Positions 1 through 6,627 of a DNA stretch of 8,872 bases are shown piece by piece; position 1 is the stretch's first letter; the number at the start of each line of letters is the position of its first letter. This DNA comes from Gemmatimonadota bacterium (GTDB taxonomy: Bacteria; Gemmatimonadota; Gemmatimonadetes; Gemmatimonadales; GWC2-71-9). A program made the translations under genes and the position numbers. Location of the stretch: positions 1-8,872 of the forward strand of contig JANYCP010000245.1 in NCBI GenBank assembly GCA_025360265.1, written 5' to 3'. The notes below the pieces were generated by a model. That model ran no database searches and was not told the origin of the DNA. It was given only the letters and a program-made list of their open reading frames with translations.

Positions 1-267
1 CGAGACGGTGATCTTCAGGGCCATCGTCGGGCGACCAGCCAGCGTCATCGTCCAGCCAGCGGTGTCGGCGGTGGCGACCAGGGTGCCCGTGGCCAGCACG
101 CTATCGCTAGTCAGGCCCATCGTCTTGAAGTTCCACTCGCCGGCGACGGCCTTGAGGTCCATCGGCGCAGCGGCCATGGCACCACCAGCGGGTGTCGACG
201 GCGCTTCATCTTTCTTGCCGCAAGCTGCAAGAGCGAGAACACTGACTACCATAGCGAAACGACGCAT
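1..267 (-). CDS. Small putative lipoprotein, 3' end cut by the window
   Basis: The first 89 codons of a minus-strand gene are present and run off the left edge without a stop. The N-terminus MRRFAMVVSVLALAACGKKDE is a classic lipoprotein signal: an Arg pair, a short hydrophobic stretch and a lipobox LAAC, with Cys16 as the predicted lipidated residue. A Ser/Pro/Ala/Gly-rich linker follows. The mature part has a WNFKTMG segment and alternating Thr/Val/Ala residues suggesting beta strands (about residues 43-89). The ATG at 267 is preceded by GGAG at 274-277 with a 6-nt gap, a good ribosome binding site. The protein should be exported and membrane-anchored. I do not recognise a named family, so the function is unknown. 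It lies 95 nt downstream of the transporter gene on the same strand, so it may be read through from the operon or have its own promoter. Confidence 0.82.
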   Translation of the reverse strand, partial: MRRFAMVVSVLALAACGKKDEAPSTPAGGAMAAAPMDLKAVAGEWNFKTMGLTSDSVLATGTLVATADTAGWTMTLAGRPTMALKITVS

Positions 268-362
268 GCAAATCTCCGAGTGAGGGGCATTCGACCGGCG
301 CGGGCCCGCACCAGCCACAGCCCACAAGATACGGCCCGGTGCCACGCAGGGTAAGCGCCCAG
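268..362 (-). other. Short intergenic gap, possible weak promoter
   Basis: This gap separates the transporter stop from the lipoprotein start. On the minus strand, TTACCC (349-354) and TATCTT (326-331) are 17 nt apart and could be a poor -35/-10 pair (3/6 and 4/6 matches to the sigma-70 consensus). A GC palindrome, GCGGGCCCGC, sits at 300-309. No hairpin followed by a T-run is visible, so I cannot place a terminator here. Confidence 0.2.
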
Positions 363-1895
363 CTAGCAGTCGAACGAACCCGTCCCCGCCTTGGCCTCCC
401 GCAGGAAGAGCGTGCCGATCACCAGCGACATGACCGCCACGCCAATCGGATACCAGAGACCGTTGTAGATGTTGCCGGTTGCCGCCACCACCGCGGTGGC
501 CAGCAGTGGCAACATTCCGCCAAACCAGCCGTTGCCAATGTGATACGGCAACGACATCGAGGTATACCGAATCCGCGCCGGGAATAGCTCGACAAGAAAC
601 GCCGCGATAGGCCCGTAGACCATGGTGACATAAAGCACCATCACGATCAGGATCAGCTCTGCCATGACCCAATTGACCTGCGCCGGATTGGCCTGCGCCG
701 GAAAGCCGGCAGCCTTGAGTGCATCGCCGTACGCTTTCACATCGAACCCTGTGAGCTCGACCGCGCCGACTGTTGTCACGACCTTCGTTGCGCTCTCGGC
801 CGCAGGCTCATGCGAGGTGAATGACACCCCCGCCTTCGTCAGGAAATCCTTTGCCTTGTCGCAATCGTTGAACTTCGACCACGGTCCCACGAAGAGATGA
901 AAGGTGCAGCCAGCTGCCGTCACCGACACGGGCATTCTCTCCTGCGCCGCTTCCAACGCCGGATTGACGAAGTGCGTGAGTCCAGCAAAGAGCGGGAAGT
1001 ACGTCGCCGCCGCGATGAGGCAGCCGAACATCATGATCTTGAGTCGGCCGATCTTGTCCGACAGCCAGCCGAAGAAAATGAAGAACGGCGTGCCAACCAG
1101 CAGCGAAACAGCGATGAGCCCGTACGCGTGCTGATAGTCGAGCTTCAGCGTGATGGTGAGAAAAAAGAGCGCATAGAACTGGCCGGTGTACCAGACCACG
1201 CCCTGCCCCGCCGTTGCGCCGAACAATGCCAGCAATACCACCTTCGCATTGCCCCACCTGGCAAAGCTCTCGGTGAGCGGTGCGGCAGACGTCTTCCCTT
1301 CACTCTTGATCCTGAGGAATACCGGCGACTCTTCAAGCTTGAGCCGGATATAGACGGAGAAACCGAGGAGGACGACCGAGAGGACGAACGGAATGCGCCA
1401 GCCCCACGCGGCGAACTGAGCGGTGGTCATGCTGCTGCGGCACGCGAGGATCATCAGCAGTGCGAGAAAGAATCCGATTGTCGCAGTCGTCTGGATCCAA
1501 CTGGTGTTGAGTCCACGCTTCCCTGCCGGCGCGTGCTCGGCGACATAGGTCGCCGCACCACCGTACTCACCACCGAGTGCGAGGCCCTGTACCAACCGCA
1601 GCGTGACCAGCAACACCGGCGCGAGCCAGCCGATCGTTGCAAACGTCGGCAACAGCCCCACCGCGAATGTCGCCGCACCCATGCAGATGATGGTGACCAG
1701 AAAAGTGTACTTGCGCCCGACGAGGTCGCCGATGCGGCCGAAAACCAACGCGCCGAACGGTCGCACCAGGAATCCGGCAGCATAGGTGGCAAACGCCGAG
1801 AGTAACGCGGCGGTGTCGTTCCCCTTGGGGAAGAAGAGTGCCGCGAAGAACGGCACCAGCGTGGCGTAGAGATAGAAGTCGTACCACTCGAACAT
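363..1895 (-). CDS. MFS transporter, metabolite:H+ symporter type (true start probably upstream)
   Basis: This is an inner-membrane major facilitator of the MHS (ShiA/ProP-like) type. Visible marks are FEWYDFYLY (residues 2-10, the helix 1 signature), the loop 2-3 motif FGRIGDLVGRK (52-62), RLVQGLALGGEYGGA (100-114), the second-half repeat WLSDKIGR (277-284) and about 12 hydrophobic segments. A soluble insert of about 100 residues (about 310-408) with Cys330 and Cys345 lies between two late helices; similar inserts occur in related proteobacterial transporters. The coordinates use the first ATG, which gives 510 aa, but the frame stays open upstream and encodes EEKRVIFASSLGT, conserved helix-1 sequence in this family. 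No ATG, GTG or TTG exists there. The best candidate is CTG at 1997, overlapping the mtnA stop as CTGA, giving 544 aa. The substrate is unknown; its position last in the operon suggests a salvage product or precursor. Confidence 0.85.
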   Translation of the reverse strand: MFEWYDFYLYATLVPFFAALFFPKGNDTAALLSAFATYAAGFLVRPFGALVFGRIGDLVGRKYTFLVTIICMGAATFAVGLLPTFATIGWLAPVLLVTLRLVQGLALGGEYGGAATYVAEHAPAGKRGLNTSWIQTTATIGFFLALLMILACRSSMTTAQFAAWGWRIPFVLSVVLLGFSVYIRLKLEESPVFLRIKSEGKTSAAPLTESFARWGNAKVVLLALFGATAGQGVVWYTGQFYALFFLTITLKLDYQHAYGLIAVSLLVGTPFFIFFGWLSDKIGRLKIMMFGCLIAAATYFPLFAGLTHFVNPALEAAQERMPVSVTAAGCTFHLFVGPWSKFNDCDKAKDFLTKAGVSFTSHEPAAESATKVVTTVGAVELTGFDVKAYGDALKAAGFPAQANPAQVNWVMAELILIVMVLYVTMVYGPIAAFLVELFPARIRYTSMSLPYHIGNGWFGGMLPLLATAVVAATGNIYNGLWYPIGVAVMSLVIGTLFLREAKAGTGSFDC

Positions 1896-1993
1896 CGTGC
1901 CGAGGGACGAGGCGAAGATGACCCGTTTTTCTTCGGGCGGGAATGTACCGATCGGCAGCGTGACACGATCGGCGCGTCTTCGGATTGGCCCGG

Positions 1994-3037
1994 TCAGAGC
2001 GATTCGCCCATTCGGCGCAGCTGCGGCGCATCCGGCCGATGCACCACACCGCGCTCAGTGATGATCGCCGTCACCAGCTCTGCTGGCGTAACGTCGAAGG
2101 CAGGATTGCGAATCTTCACGCCGTCAGCCGCCCAGCGACACTCGCGAAAGCCCCGCACCTCATCGGCGTGACGCTCTTCAATGGGAATGTCCAACCCGCT
2201 GGCAATGGTGAGGTCGAGCGTTGAGAGGGGGCACGCCACATAGAACGGAATGCGATGGCGCCGGGCCAGCACCGCGACCATATACGTTCCGATCTTGTTG
2301 GCGACGTCACCATTCGCCGCGACCCGGTCCGCACCGACGATGACGGCATCGACTTCACCTTCCGCCATCATGTGCCCGGCCATGCTGTCGGTGATGAGCG
2401 TCACCGGAATCTGTTCCTGCACCATTTCCCACGCCGTCAGCCGTGCGCCTTGCAGGAAGGGCCGCGTTTCGTCCGCGATCACCGAGATGGTCTTGCCGGC
2501 CGCCACGGCGGAGCGAATCACGCCCAATGCGGTACCATGCCCGGCGGTCGCCAGCGCACCGGCGTTGCAGTGGGTCAATACCCGCGCTCCATCCGCCAGC
2601 AGTGCGGCCCCGTGGGCACCCAGCGCCCGGTTGATGCGAATGTCCTCGGCCAGGATCTCGTGGGCCTCGTCGAGCAACCGCGCCGCAATCTTCGCTGGTG
2701 CACCGTGGGCCACGCCATCCCACACGCGGCGCATCCGCTGCAGCGCCCACGAAAGATTCACCGCCGTCGGGCGACTACGCGCAAGCTCCGCAAGTCCCGC
2801 ATCCATGCAGCGTGTGAATTCGCTGGCTGATGCGGTCTGACAGCGCAACGCTTCGAGCGCCACGCCATACGCCGCCGCGACGCCAATGGCCGGCGCACCG
2901 CGCACCACCATGCTCTGGATTCCCGCCGCGACCGAGGCAGCCGAGTCGTAGCTCAGGTACCGGAACTCTGCGGGGAGGATGCGCTGGTCGATCATCTCCA
3001 GCTTGTCGTGCGCCCAGCGAAGTGTCTCAACGCGCAC
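1994..3037 (-). CDS. mtnA: S-methyl-5-thioribose-1-phosphate isomerase
   Basis: This cytoplasmic aldose-ketose isomerase converts 5-methylthioribose-1-phosphate to 5-methylthioribulose-1-phosphate; family members also accept 5-deoxyribose-1-phosphate. The protein is 347 aa, the usual length for this eIF2B-related family. Family motifs are present in order: VRGAPAIGVAAAYG (45-58), THCNAGALAT (155-164) with catalytic Cys157, ADETRP (188-193), DSMAGHMM (217-224), and VGADRVAANGDVANKIGTY (234-252) with the catalytic Asp237. The start is GTG at 3037, directly after the apt stop (TGA then GTG). A strong AGGGGG ribosome site (3043-3048) lies 5 nt upstream, inside the last apt codons. The adjoining mtnP supplies its substrate. 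All key residues look intact. Confidence 0.96.
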   Translation of the reverse strand: MRVETLRWAHDKLEMIDQRILPAEFRYLSYDSAASVAAGIQSMVVRGAPAIGVAAAYGVALEALRCQTASASEFTRCMDAGLAELARSRPTAVNLSWALQRMRRVWDGVAHGAPAKIAARLLDEAHEILAEDIRINRALGAHGAALLADGARVLTHCNAGALATAGHGTALGVIRSAVAAGKTISVIADETRPFLQGARLTAWEMVQEQIPVTLITDSMAGHMMAEGEVDAVIVGADRVAANGDVANKIGTYMVAVLARRHRIPFYVACPLSTLDLTIASGLDIPIEERHADEVRGFRECRWAADGVKIRNPAFDVTPAELVTAIITERGVVHRPDAPQLRRMGESL

Positions 3038-3565
3038 TCATTCCCCCTCGAACGCGCACAGGGTAAACACCGTGTGTCCCTGGTTTTCCAGTCGCGCGCG
3101 GCCACCCAGATCGGGCAGGTCAATGACGAAGCAGCATTCGACGATCGCGCCGCCGACGCTGTCGATGAGTTTGCACGCCGCCTCCGCGGTGCCGCCGGTG
3201 GCGATCAGGTCGTCCACTAGCAACACGTGTTCACCGCGTTCGATCGCGTCGACGTGCATCTCGATCCGGTCGGTGCCGTACTCAAGTGCATAATCCTGGC
3301 CGGCCGTAGCGGCGGGGAGCTTGCCGGTCTTCCGGATGGGCACGAATCCTTTGCCCAGTGCATAGGCCAATGGCGCGCCGACAATGAAACCACGCGCTTC
3401 GATACCGGCGACCTTATCGATGCGCATGTCGGTGTATCGGCGCGCCAGGTCGTCGATGGTGATACGGAGCCCGATCGGGTCCTTGAGCAGCGTGGTGATG
3501 TCGCGGAACATCACGCCCGGTTTTGGATAATGCGGTACGGTCCGGATTCTGGATCTGATCGGCAT
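3038..3565 (-). CDS. apt: Adenine phosphoribosyltransferase
   Basis: Apt joins adenine to PRPP to give AMP and pyrophosphate. The 175-aa protein is full length for the bacterial enzyme. Visible marks are PHYPKPGVMFRDITTLL (11-27), the typical Apt N-terminus; GIEARGFIVGAPLAYALG (54-71); RKTGKLPAAT (78-87); and the PRPP-binding loop VLLVDDLIATGGT (114-126), with the two Asp and the Thr-Gly-Gly-Thr expected. The start is ATG at 3565, with a modest AAGG about 7 nt upstream, and it follows mtnP after 37 nt. Its stop directly abuts the mtnA GTG. Between mtnP and mtnA its job is clear from context: it recaptures the adenine that MtnP releases. Confidence 0.97.
   Translation of the reverse strand: MPIRSRIRTVPHYPKPGVMFRDITTLLKDPIGLRITIDDLARRYTDMRIDKVAGIEARGFIVGAPLAYALGKGFVPIRKTGKLPAATAGQDYALEYGTDRIEMHVDAIERGEHVLLVDDLIATGGTAEAACKLIDSVGGAIVECCFVIDLPDLGGRARLENQGHTVFTLCAFEGE
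3043..3048 (-). promoter_or_regulatory. Ribosome binding site for mtnA, inside apt
   Basis: On the minus strand this reads AGGGGG, 5 nt before the GTG at 3037. It decides the start of mtnA and lies within the last codons of apt, so translation of the two genes is probably coupled. Confidence 0.75.
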
Positions 3566-3602
3566 GCGGCGGCCTTCGGGAGTGAATCGAGTTCATCGCA
3601 AT

Positions 3603-4493
3603 CTATCGCCCGAGCACCCGCCCGGCGATGGCGTCCAGTTGGTCAACCCGGGCCGCATCGCGCGCTTCCGGTGCGGTGATGATGGCATGCTCCAACGCCG
3701 TGCGACAGGCACAACGCGTCGCGTCACCATCTGCGATCACCTTGGGCGCAGCATGTGCCAGCAGTGCGCGGGCGTTACCGGCGTTTGCACCGACCATCGC
3801 GATAACCTGATCCACCCTCACCGCGTCATGATCTGGATGCCAGCAATCGAAATCGGTGACCATCGCAACCGTGGCGTAGCAGAGTTCGGCTTCGCGAGCG
3901 AGCCTGGCCTCGGGCATGTTGGTCATGCCGATCACGTCGCACCCCCAGCTGCGGTACAGTTCGGACTCCGCCCGACTGGAGAATTGCGGGCCTTCGATCA
4001 CCAGGTATGTGCCGCCGTGGTGGGTGGCAATGCCGGCGTCGGTGGCTGCGGTGGCGACATGCTGCCCCAGCCGCGAGCAAACCGGGTGCGCCATCGACAC
4101 GTGCGCTACGAGTCCGGTGCCGAAGAACGACCTGGCGCGCGCCACGGTGTGATCGATGAACTGATCCACGATCACGAACATTCCCGGCGTCAGCGCTTCT
4201 CGGAGTGAGCCGACGGCACTCACTGAAATGACATCGGTGACGCCGACCCGTTTCAACACGTCGATGTTGGCGCGGAAGTTGACTTCCGATGGCGGGATCG
4301 TGTGACCGCGCCCGTGACGCGGCAGGAAGACCAGCTGTTGTCCGTTCAGGGTACCGAAGAGCAGCTCATCGGACGGCGCGCCAAAGGGAGATGCCACTGC
4401 CACCCGGCGTCGGTCGGCGAGGCCGTCCATGTCATACAGCCCACTGCCGCCGATGATGCCCAGGATGGGACTCGATCCCGTAGCCGCCGACAT
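3603..4493 (-). CDS. mtnP: S-methyl-5'-thioadenosine phosphorylase
   Basis: MtnP phosphorolyses 5'-methylthioadenosine to adenine and 5-methylthioribose-1-phosphate; homologues also accept 5'-deoxyadenosine. Marks in the 296-aa protein are GIIGGSGLYD (12-21), LPRHGRGHTIPPSEVNFRAN (57-76), the phosphate and ribose contact region SVSAVGSL (90-97), EGPQFSSRAES (167-177), IGMTNMPEARLAREAELCY (188-206) and TDFDCW (213-218). The Asp pair in TDFDCW is the purine-recognition signature of methylthioadenosine phosphorylases; inosine/guanosine enzymes have Asn there. I take ATG at 4493 as the start. It shares one base with the upstream aldolase stop (TGATG); a TTG one codon earlier is also possible. It has no strong Shine-Dalgarno of its own, so translation is probably coupled to the upstream gene. 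Confidence 0.96.
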   Translation of the reverse strand: MSAATGSSPILGIIGGSGLYDMDGLADRRRVAVASPFGAPSDELLFGTLNGQQLVFLPRHGRGHTIPPSEVNFRANIDVLKRVGVTDVISVSAVGSLREALTPGMFVIVDQFIDHTVARARSFFGTGLVAHVSMAHPVCSRLGQHVATAATDAGIATHHGGTYLVIEGPQFSSRAESELYRSWGCDVIGMTNMPEARLAREAELCYATVAMVTDFDCWHPDHDAVRVDQVIAMVGANAGNARALLAHAAPKVIADGDATRCACRTALEHAIITAPEARDAARVDQLDAIAGRVLGR

Positions 4494-6469
4494 CAAATCA
4501 CTCGCTCATTGCCGCCGTCGACCGGAATCTGGGCACCCGTCGTCCTGGCGAACAACGGCCCGCACAATGCCGCGGCCAGTTCCGCCACGTCCCGGCTGGT
4601 CACTTCGGTCTTGAGCACATTGTTCTTTTTGTACTCTTCCACCGAGAGGCCGTACTGCCGGGCGCGTCCAGCCAGCACGTCTTCGGTCCACAAGCCGGTG
4701 TCGAACACGCCATTGGGGTGCAACGAATTGATGCGGATGTTGTCGGCGCCCCACTCCAGCGCCGCGACACGCGCCAGCTGGTTGAGCGCAGCCTTGGAAG
4801 CGGAATAGGCTGCCGCCCCTGGGCCGGGCGCGGGAACGTTCTTCGAGCCGATAACCACCACGCGGCCGCCGCCGGGCGCGAGCGCGAGAAAGCGGTGGCA
4901 TTCACGCATCACCGTCAGGTTGGCATCGAGATTGATCCCCATCACCTTGTGCCACTCGTCGCCCGCAAGCGCGTCGATCCTGCACCCGCCGGGGAAGATG
5001 CCGGCGTTGAGCACCAGCATATCCAGCCCGCCAAAGCATTCGACGCCTTGCACTAGCGCCTGGGTGAATTGCACCTCCTGCGTCAGGTCGCACTGCAGGC
5101 CAAGGAAGTTGGCGCTGTTGTGCATCGCGGCGACCTGCGCGTTCAGGTCGAGCGCCACCACTGCTGCCCCGCGCGCCAGCAACGATTCGACACAGGCCCG
5201 GCCGATGCCGGAGGCCGCGCCGGTGACCAGCGCAACTTCGCCGCTGAACGGGGCGCGTGGGCCACCGGCGCGCAACTTGGCCTGCTCCAGGTCCCAGTAT
5301 TCCACCGCAAAAATGTCACGGGCTGGGAGCGCCTGATAGCCTCCGAGCGCCGTGGCGCGCTGGATGATGTCGATGGTGTGCTCGTAGATGTCGGCGACGA
5401 TGGCCGCTTCCCGGGCATTCGTTCCCACCGCGCACAGGCCGAGCTCGCCGTCGAGGACAACGCGCGGTGCCCCATCGAGCATGACCTTGCGCTCATTTGC
5501 GTGCGGCTCGTGGGCCTGGAAATATTCCGCATAGCGTGCGACGTATCCTGCCACGTCACGCCCCAGCATCGCCAGTCGCTTGGTGCGAATCACATGGTCG
5601 GGCGTCGCCGGTCCTTGCTGCGCGATCATGGCAAGATCGGCACGGCGCGCGAACGCGAGCCTCCGGTCGTCGGCATGTCGCGCCACGATCATCGGAACGC
5701 CCGCTGCCCTGGAAATATCCAATCGCAAGGCGGCCTGCACGCGCGCCAGGTCCATCCCATGGGCCGCCGCTGCCGCCGCGGATTCATGCTGCCATGCGCC
5801 CTGCTGCTGGAGATATTCTTCCGCGCGCCCGACCAGCGCAATCATTCGCTCATAGGATTCTCGCGCACTCTGCCCGAATGAGAAAATGCCATGATTGAGG
5901 AGCACCATGCCGATCGTGTTGACGCCTGCTTCGACCGCGAAGCGATCGGCGCAGATCCTCGCGAGATCAAACCCGGGCATAACATAGGGGATGACAACGA
6001 CACTGTCGCCGTAGATCTCGCGAATGCGTCGCTCGCCATCGGCCGTGTTGGTGACCGACACGATGGCGTCGGCATGGGTGTGATCCACCCAGGGATGCGG
6101 CAGGATGGCGTGGAGAATGGCCTCGACCGATGCCACCGGTGCGGCGGACCTGGTCTGGTGCGTGACCAGCTGATTGACCATTTCGGTATCTGACAGGGAG
6201 GGTAATTGCGCCAGCTGCTTCAGGTACTCCAGCCGAAGCGGCGTGAAACCGGCGGCGGAAATTGTCTCCAGGTTCCAGCCGCTGCCTTTCACATAGAGTA
6301 CTCGTTCTGCTTCACCGAGAATGTTGGTCTCGGTGATTTTTACCGAGGTATTGCCGCCGCCATGGAGCACCAGCGACGGGTCCTGCCCGAGCAGGCGCGA
6401 CGTATAGGCTCGCAGGGCCAGTTCACCATGGCATGCGTTCGCGTCGTCATCCTGCCATCGGCTCTGCAT
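4493..6469 (-). CDS. Bifunctional class II aldolase / short-chain dehydrogenase
   Basis: This 658-aa fusion is of the type usually annotated as rhamnulose-1-phosphate aldolase/lactaldehyde dehydrogenase. Residues 1 to about 390 form a class II aldolase: LHGGGNTSVK (35-44) binds phosphate, SVEAILH (114-120) carries a likely catalytic Glu116, and DHTHAD (129-134) with LNHGIFSFG (191-199) gives the zinc ligands His130, His132 and His193. Residues about 408-658 form a Rossmann-fold SDR: TGAASGIG (416-423), Asp441 after strand 2 (favours NAD), NAG (488-490), catalytic Ser542, and Tyr555-Lys559 in YSASK. Both halves look complete. The start MQSRWQD matches the family N-terminus and has AGGAG 3 nt upstream; an in-frame TTG at 6577 would add 36 residues that look non-coding. 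No rhamnose genes are near. The mtnP, apt and mtnA neighbours suggest cleavage of 5-methylthio- (or 5-deoxy-) ribulose-1-phosphate to DHAP and an aldehyde, then aldehyde redox; this substrate is inference. Confidence 0.9.
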   Translation of the reverse strand: MQSRWQDDDANACHGELALRAYTSRLLGQDPSLVLHGGGNTSVKITETNILGEAERVLYVKGSGWNLETISAAGFTPLRLEYLKQLAQLPSLSDTEMVNQLVTHQTRSAAPVASVEAILHAILPHPWVDHTHADAIVSVTNTADGERRIREIYGDSVVVIPYVMPGFDLARICADRFAVEAGVNTIGMVLLNHGIFSFGQSARESYERMIALVGRAEEYLQQQGAWQHESAAAAAAHGMDLARVQAALRLDISRAAGVPMIVARHADDRRLAFARRADLAMIAQQGPATPDHVIRTKRLAMLGRDVAGYVARYAEYFQAHEPHANERKVMLDGAPRVVLDGELGLCAVGTNAREAAIVADIYEHTIDIIQRATALGGYQALPARDIFAVEYWDLEQAKLRAGGPRAPFSGEVALVTGAASGIGRACVESLLARGAAVVALDLNAQVAAMHNSANFLGLQCDLTQEVQFTQALVQGVECFGGLDMLVLNAGIFPGGCRIDALAGDEWHKVMGINLDANLTVMRECHRFLALAPGGGRVVVIGSKNVPAPGPGAAAYSASKAALNQLARVAALEWGADNIRINSLHPNGVFDTGLWTEDVLAGRARQYGLSVEEYKKNNVLKTEVTSRDVAELAAALCGPLFARTTGAQIPVDGGNERVI

Positions 6470-6627
6470 GGGCTCCTGCTGGTTCGTGGCCGTTACACCC
6501 GCAGAATGTAGCCTCCAACCAGCCTGAAGGGATCCCGCACGGCACGACGGGCACACCATCAAGCGAAGTTCTTGCACTCGCCGTATACTGTGTTGGGGTC
6601 GGGGATCCTTCTTACGTCTGGAGTTCG
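6470..6627. promoter_or_regulatory. Divergent intergenic region with putative promoters
   Basis: This 158-bp gap lies between the divergent aldolase operon and the flippase/radical SAM pair, so promoters for both should be here. On the plus strand, TATACT at 6584-6589 is a 5/6 match to the -10 consensus and sits 38 nt before the flippase ATG. I find no good -35 at the right distance. It lies inside GTATAC, so it could also be read on the other strand. Minus-strand candidates are weaker: TACATT and TGTAAC in the 6490-6515 stretch. No clear operator repeat or riboswitch was seen. Confidence 0.4.

Noticed and set aside
897..1805. 302-codon open frame on the plus strand opposite the transporter gene
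   Set aside because: It is antisense to a well-supported MFS gene; its product is rich in Arg, Glu, Asp and Gln with no recognisable domain, typical of a shadow frame in GC-rich DNA.
5069..5881. 270-codon open frame on the plus strand opposite the aldolase-SDR gene
   Set aside because: It is antisense to conserved catalytic motifs on the other strand and its product resembles no family.
6470..6577. 36-residue N-terminal extension of the aldolase-SDR from a TTG start, including a CPSC motif
   Set aside because: The family N-terminus begins at MQSRWQD (6469), which has AGGAG just upstream. The extension would occupy the probable promoter region.
6529..6608. Two GGATCC palindromes in the divergent intergenic region
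   Set aside because: They differ in flanks and spacing and look like chance 6-8 bp palindromes, not an operator pair.
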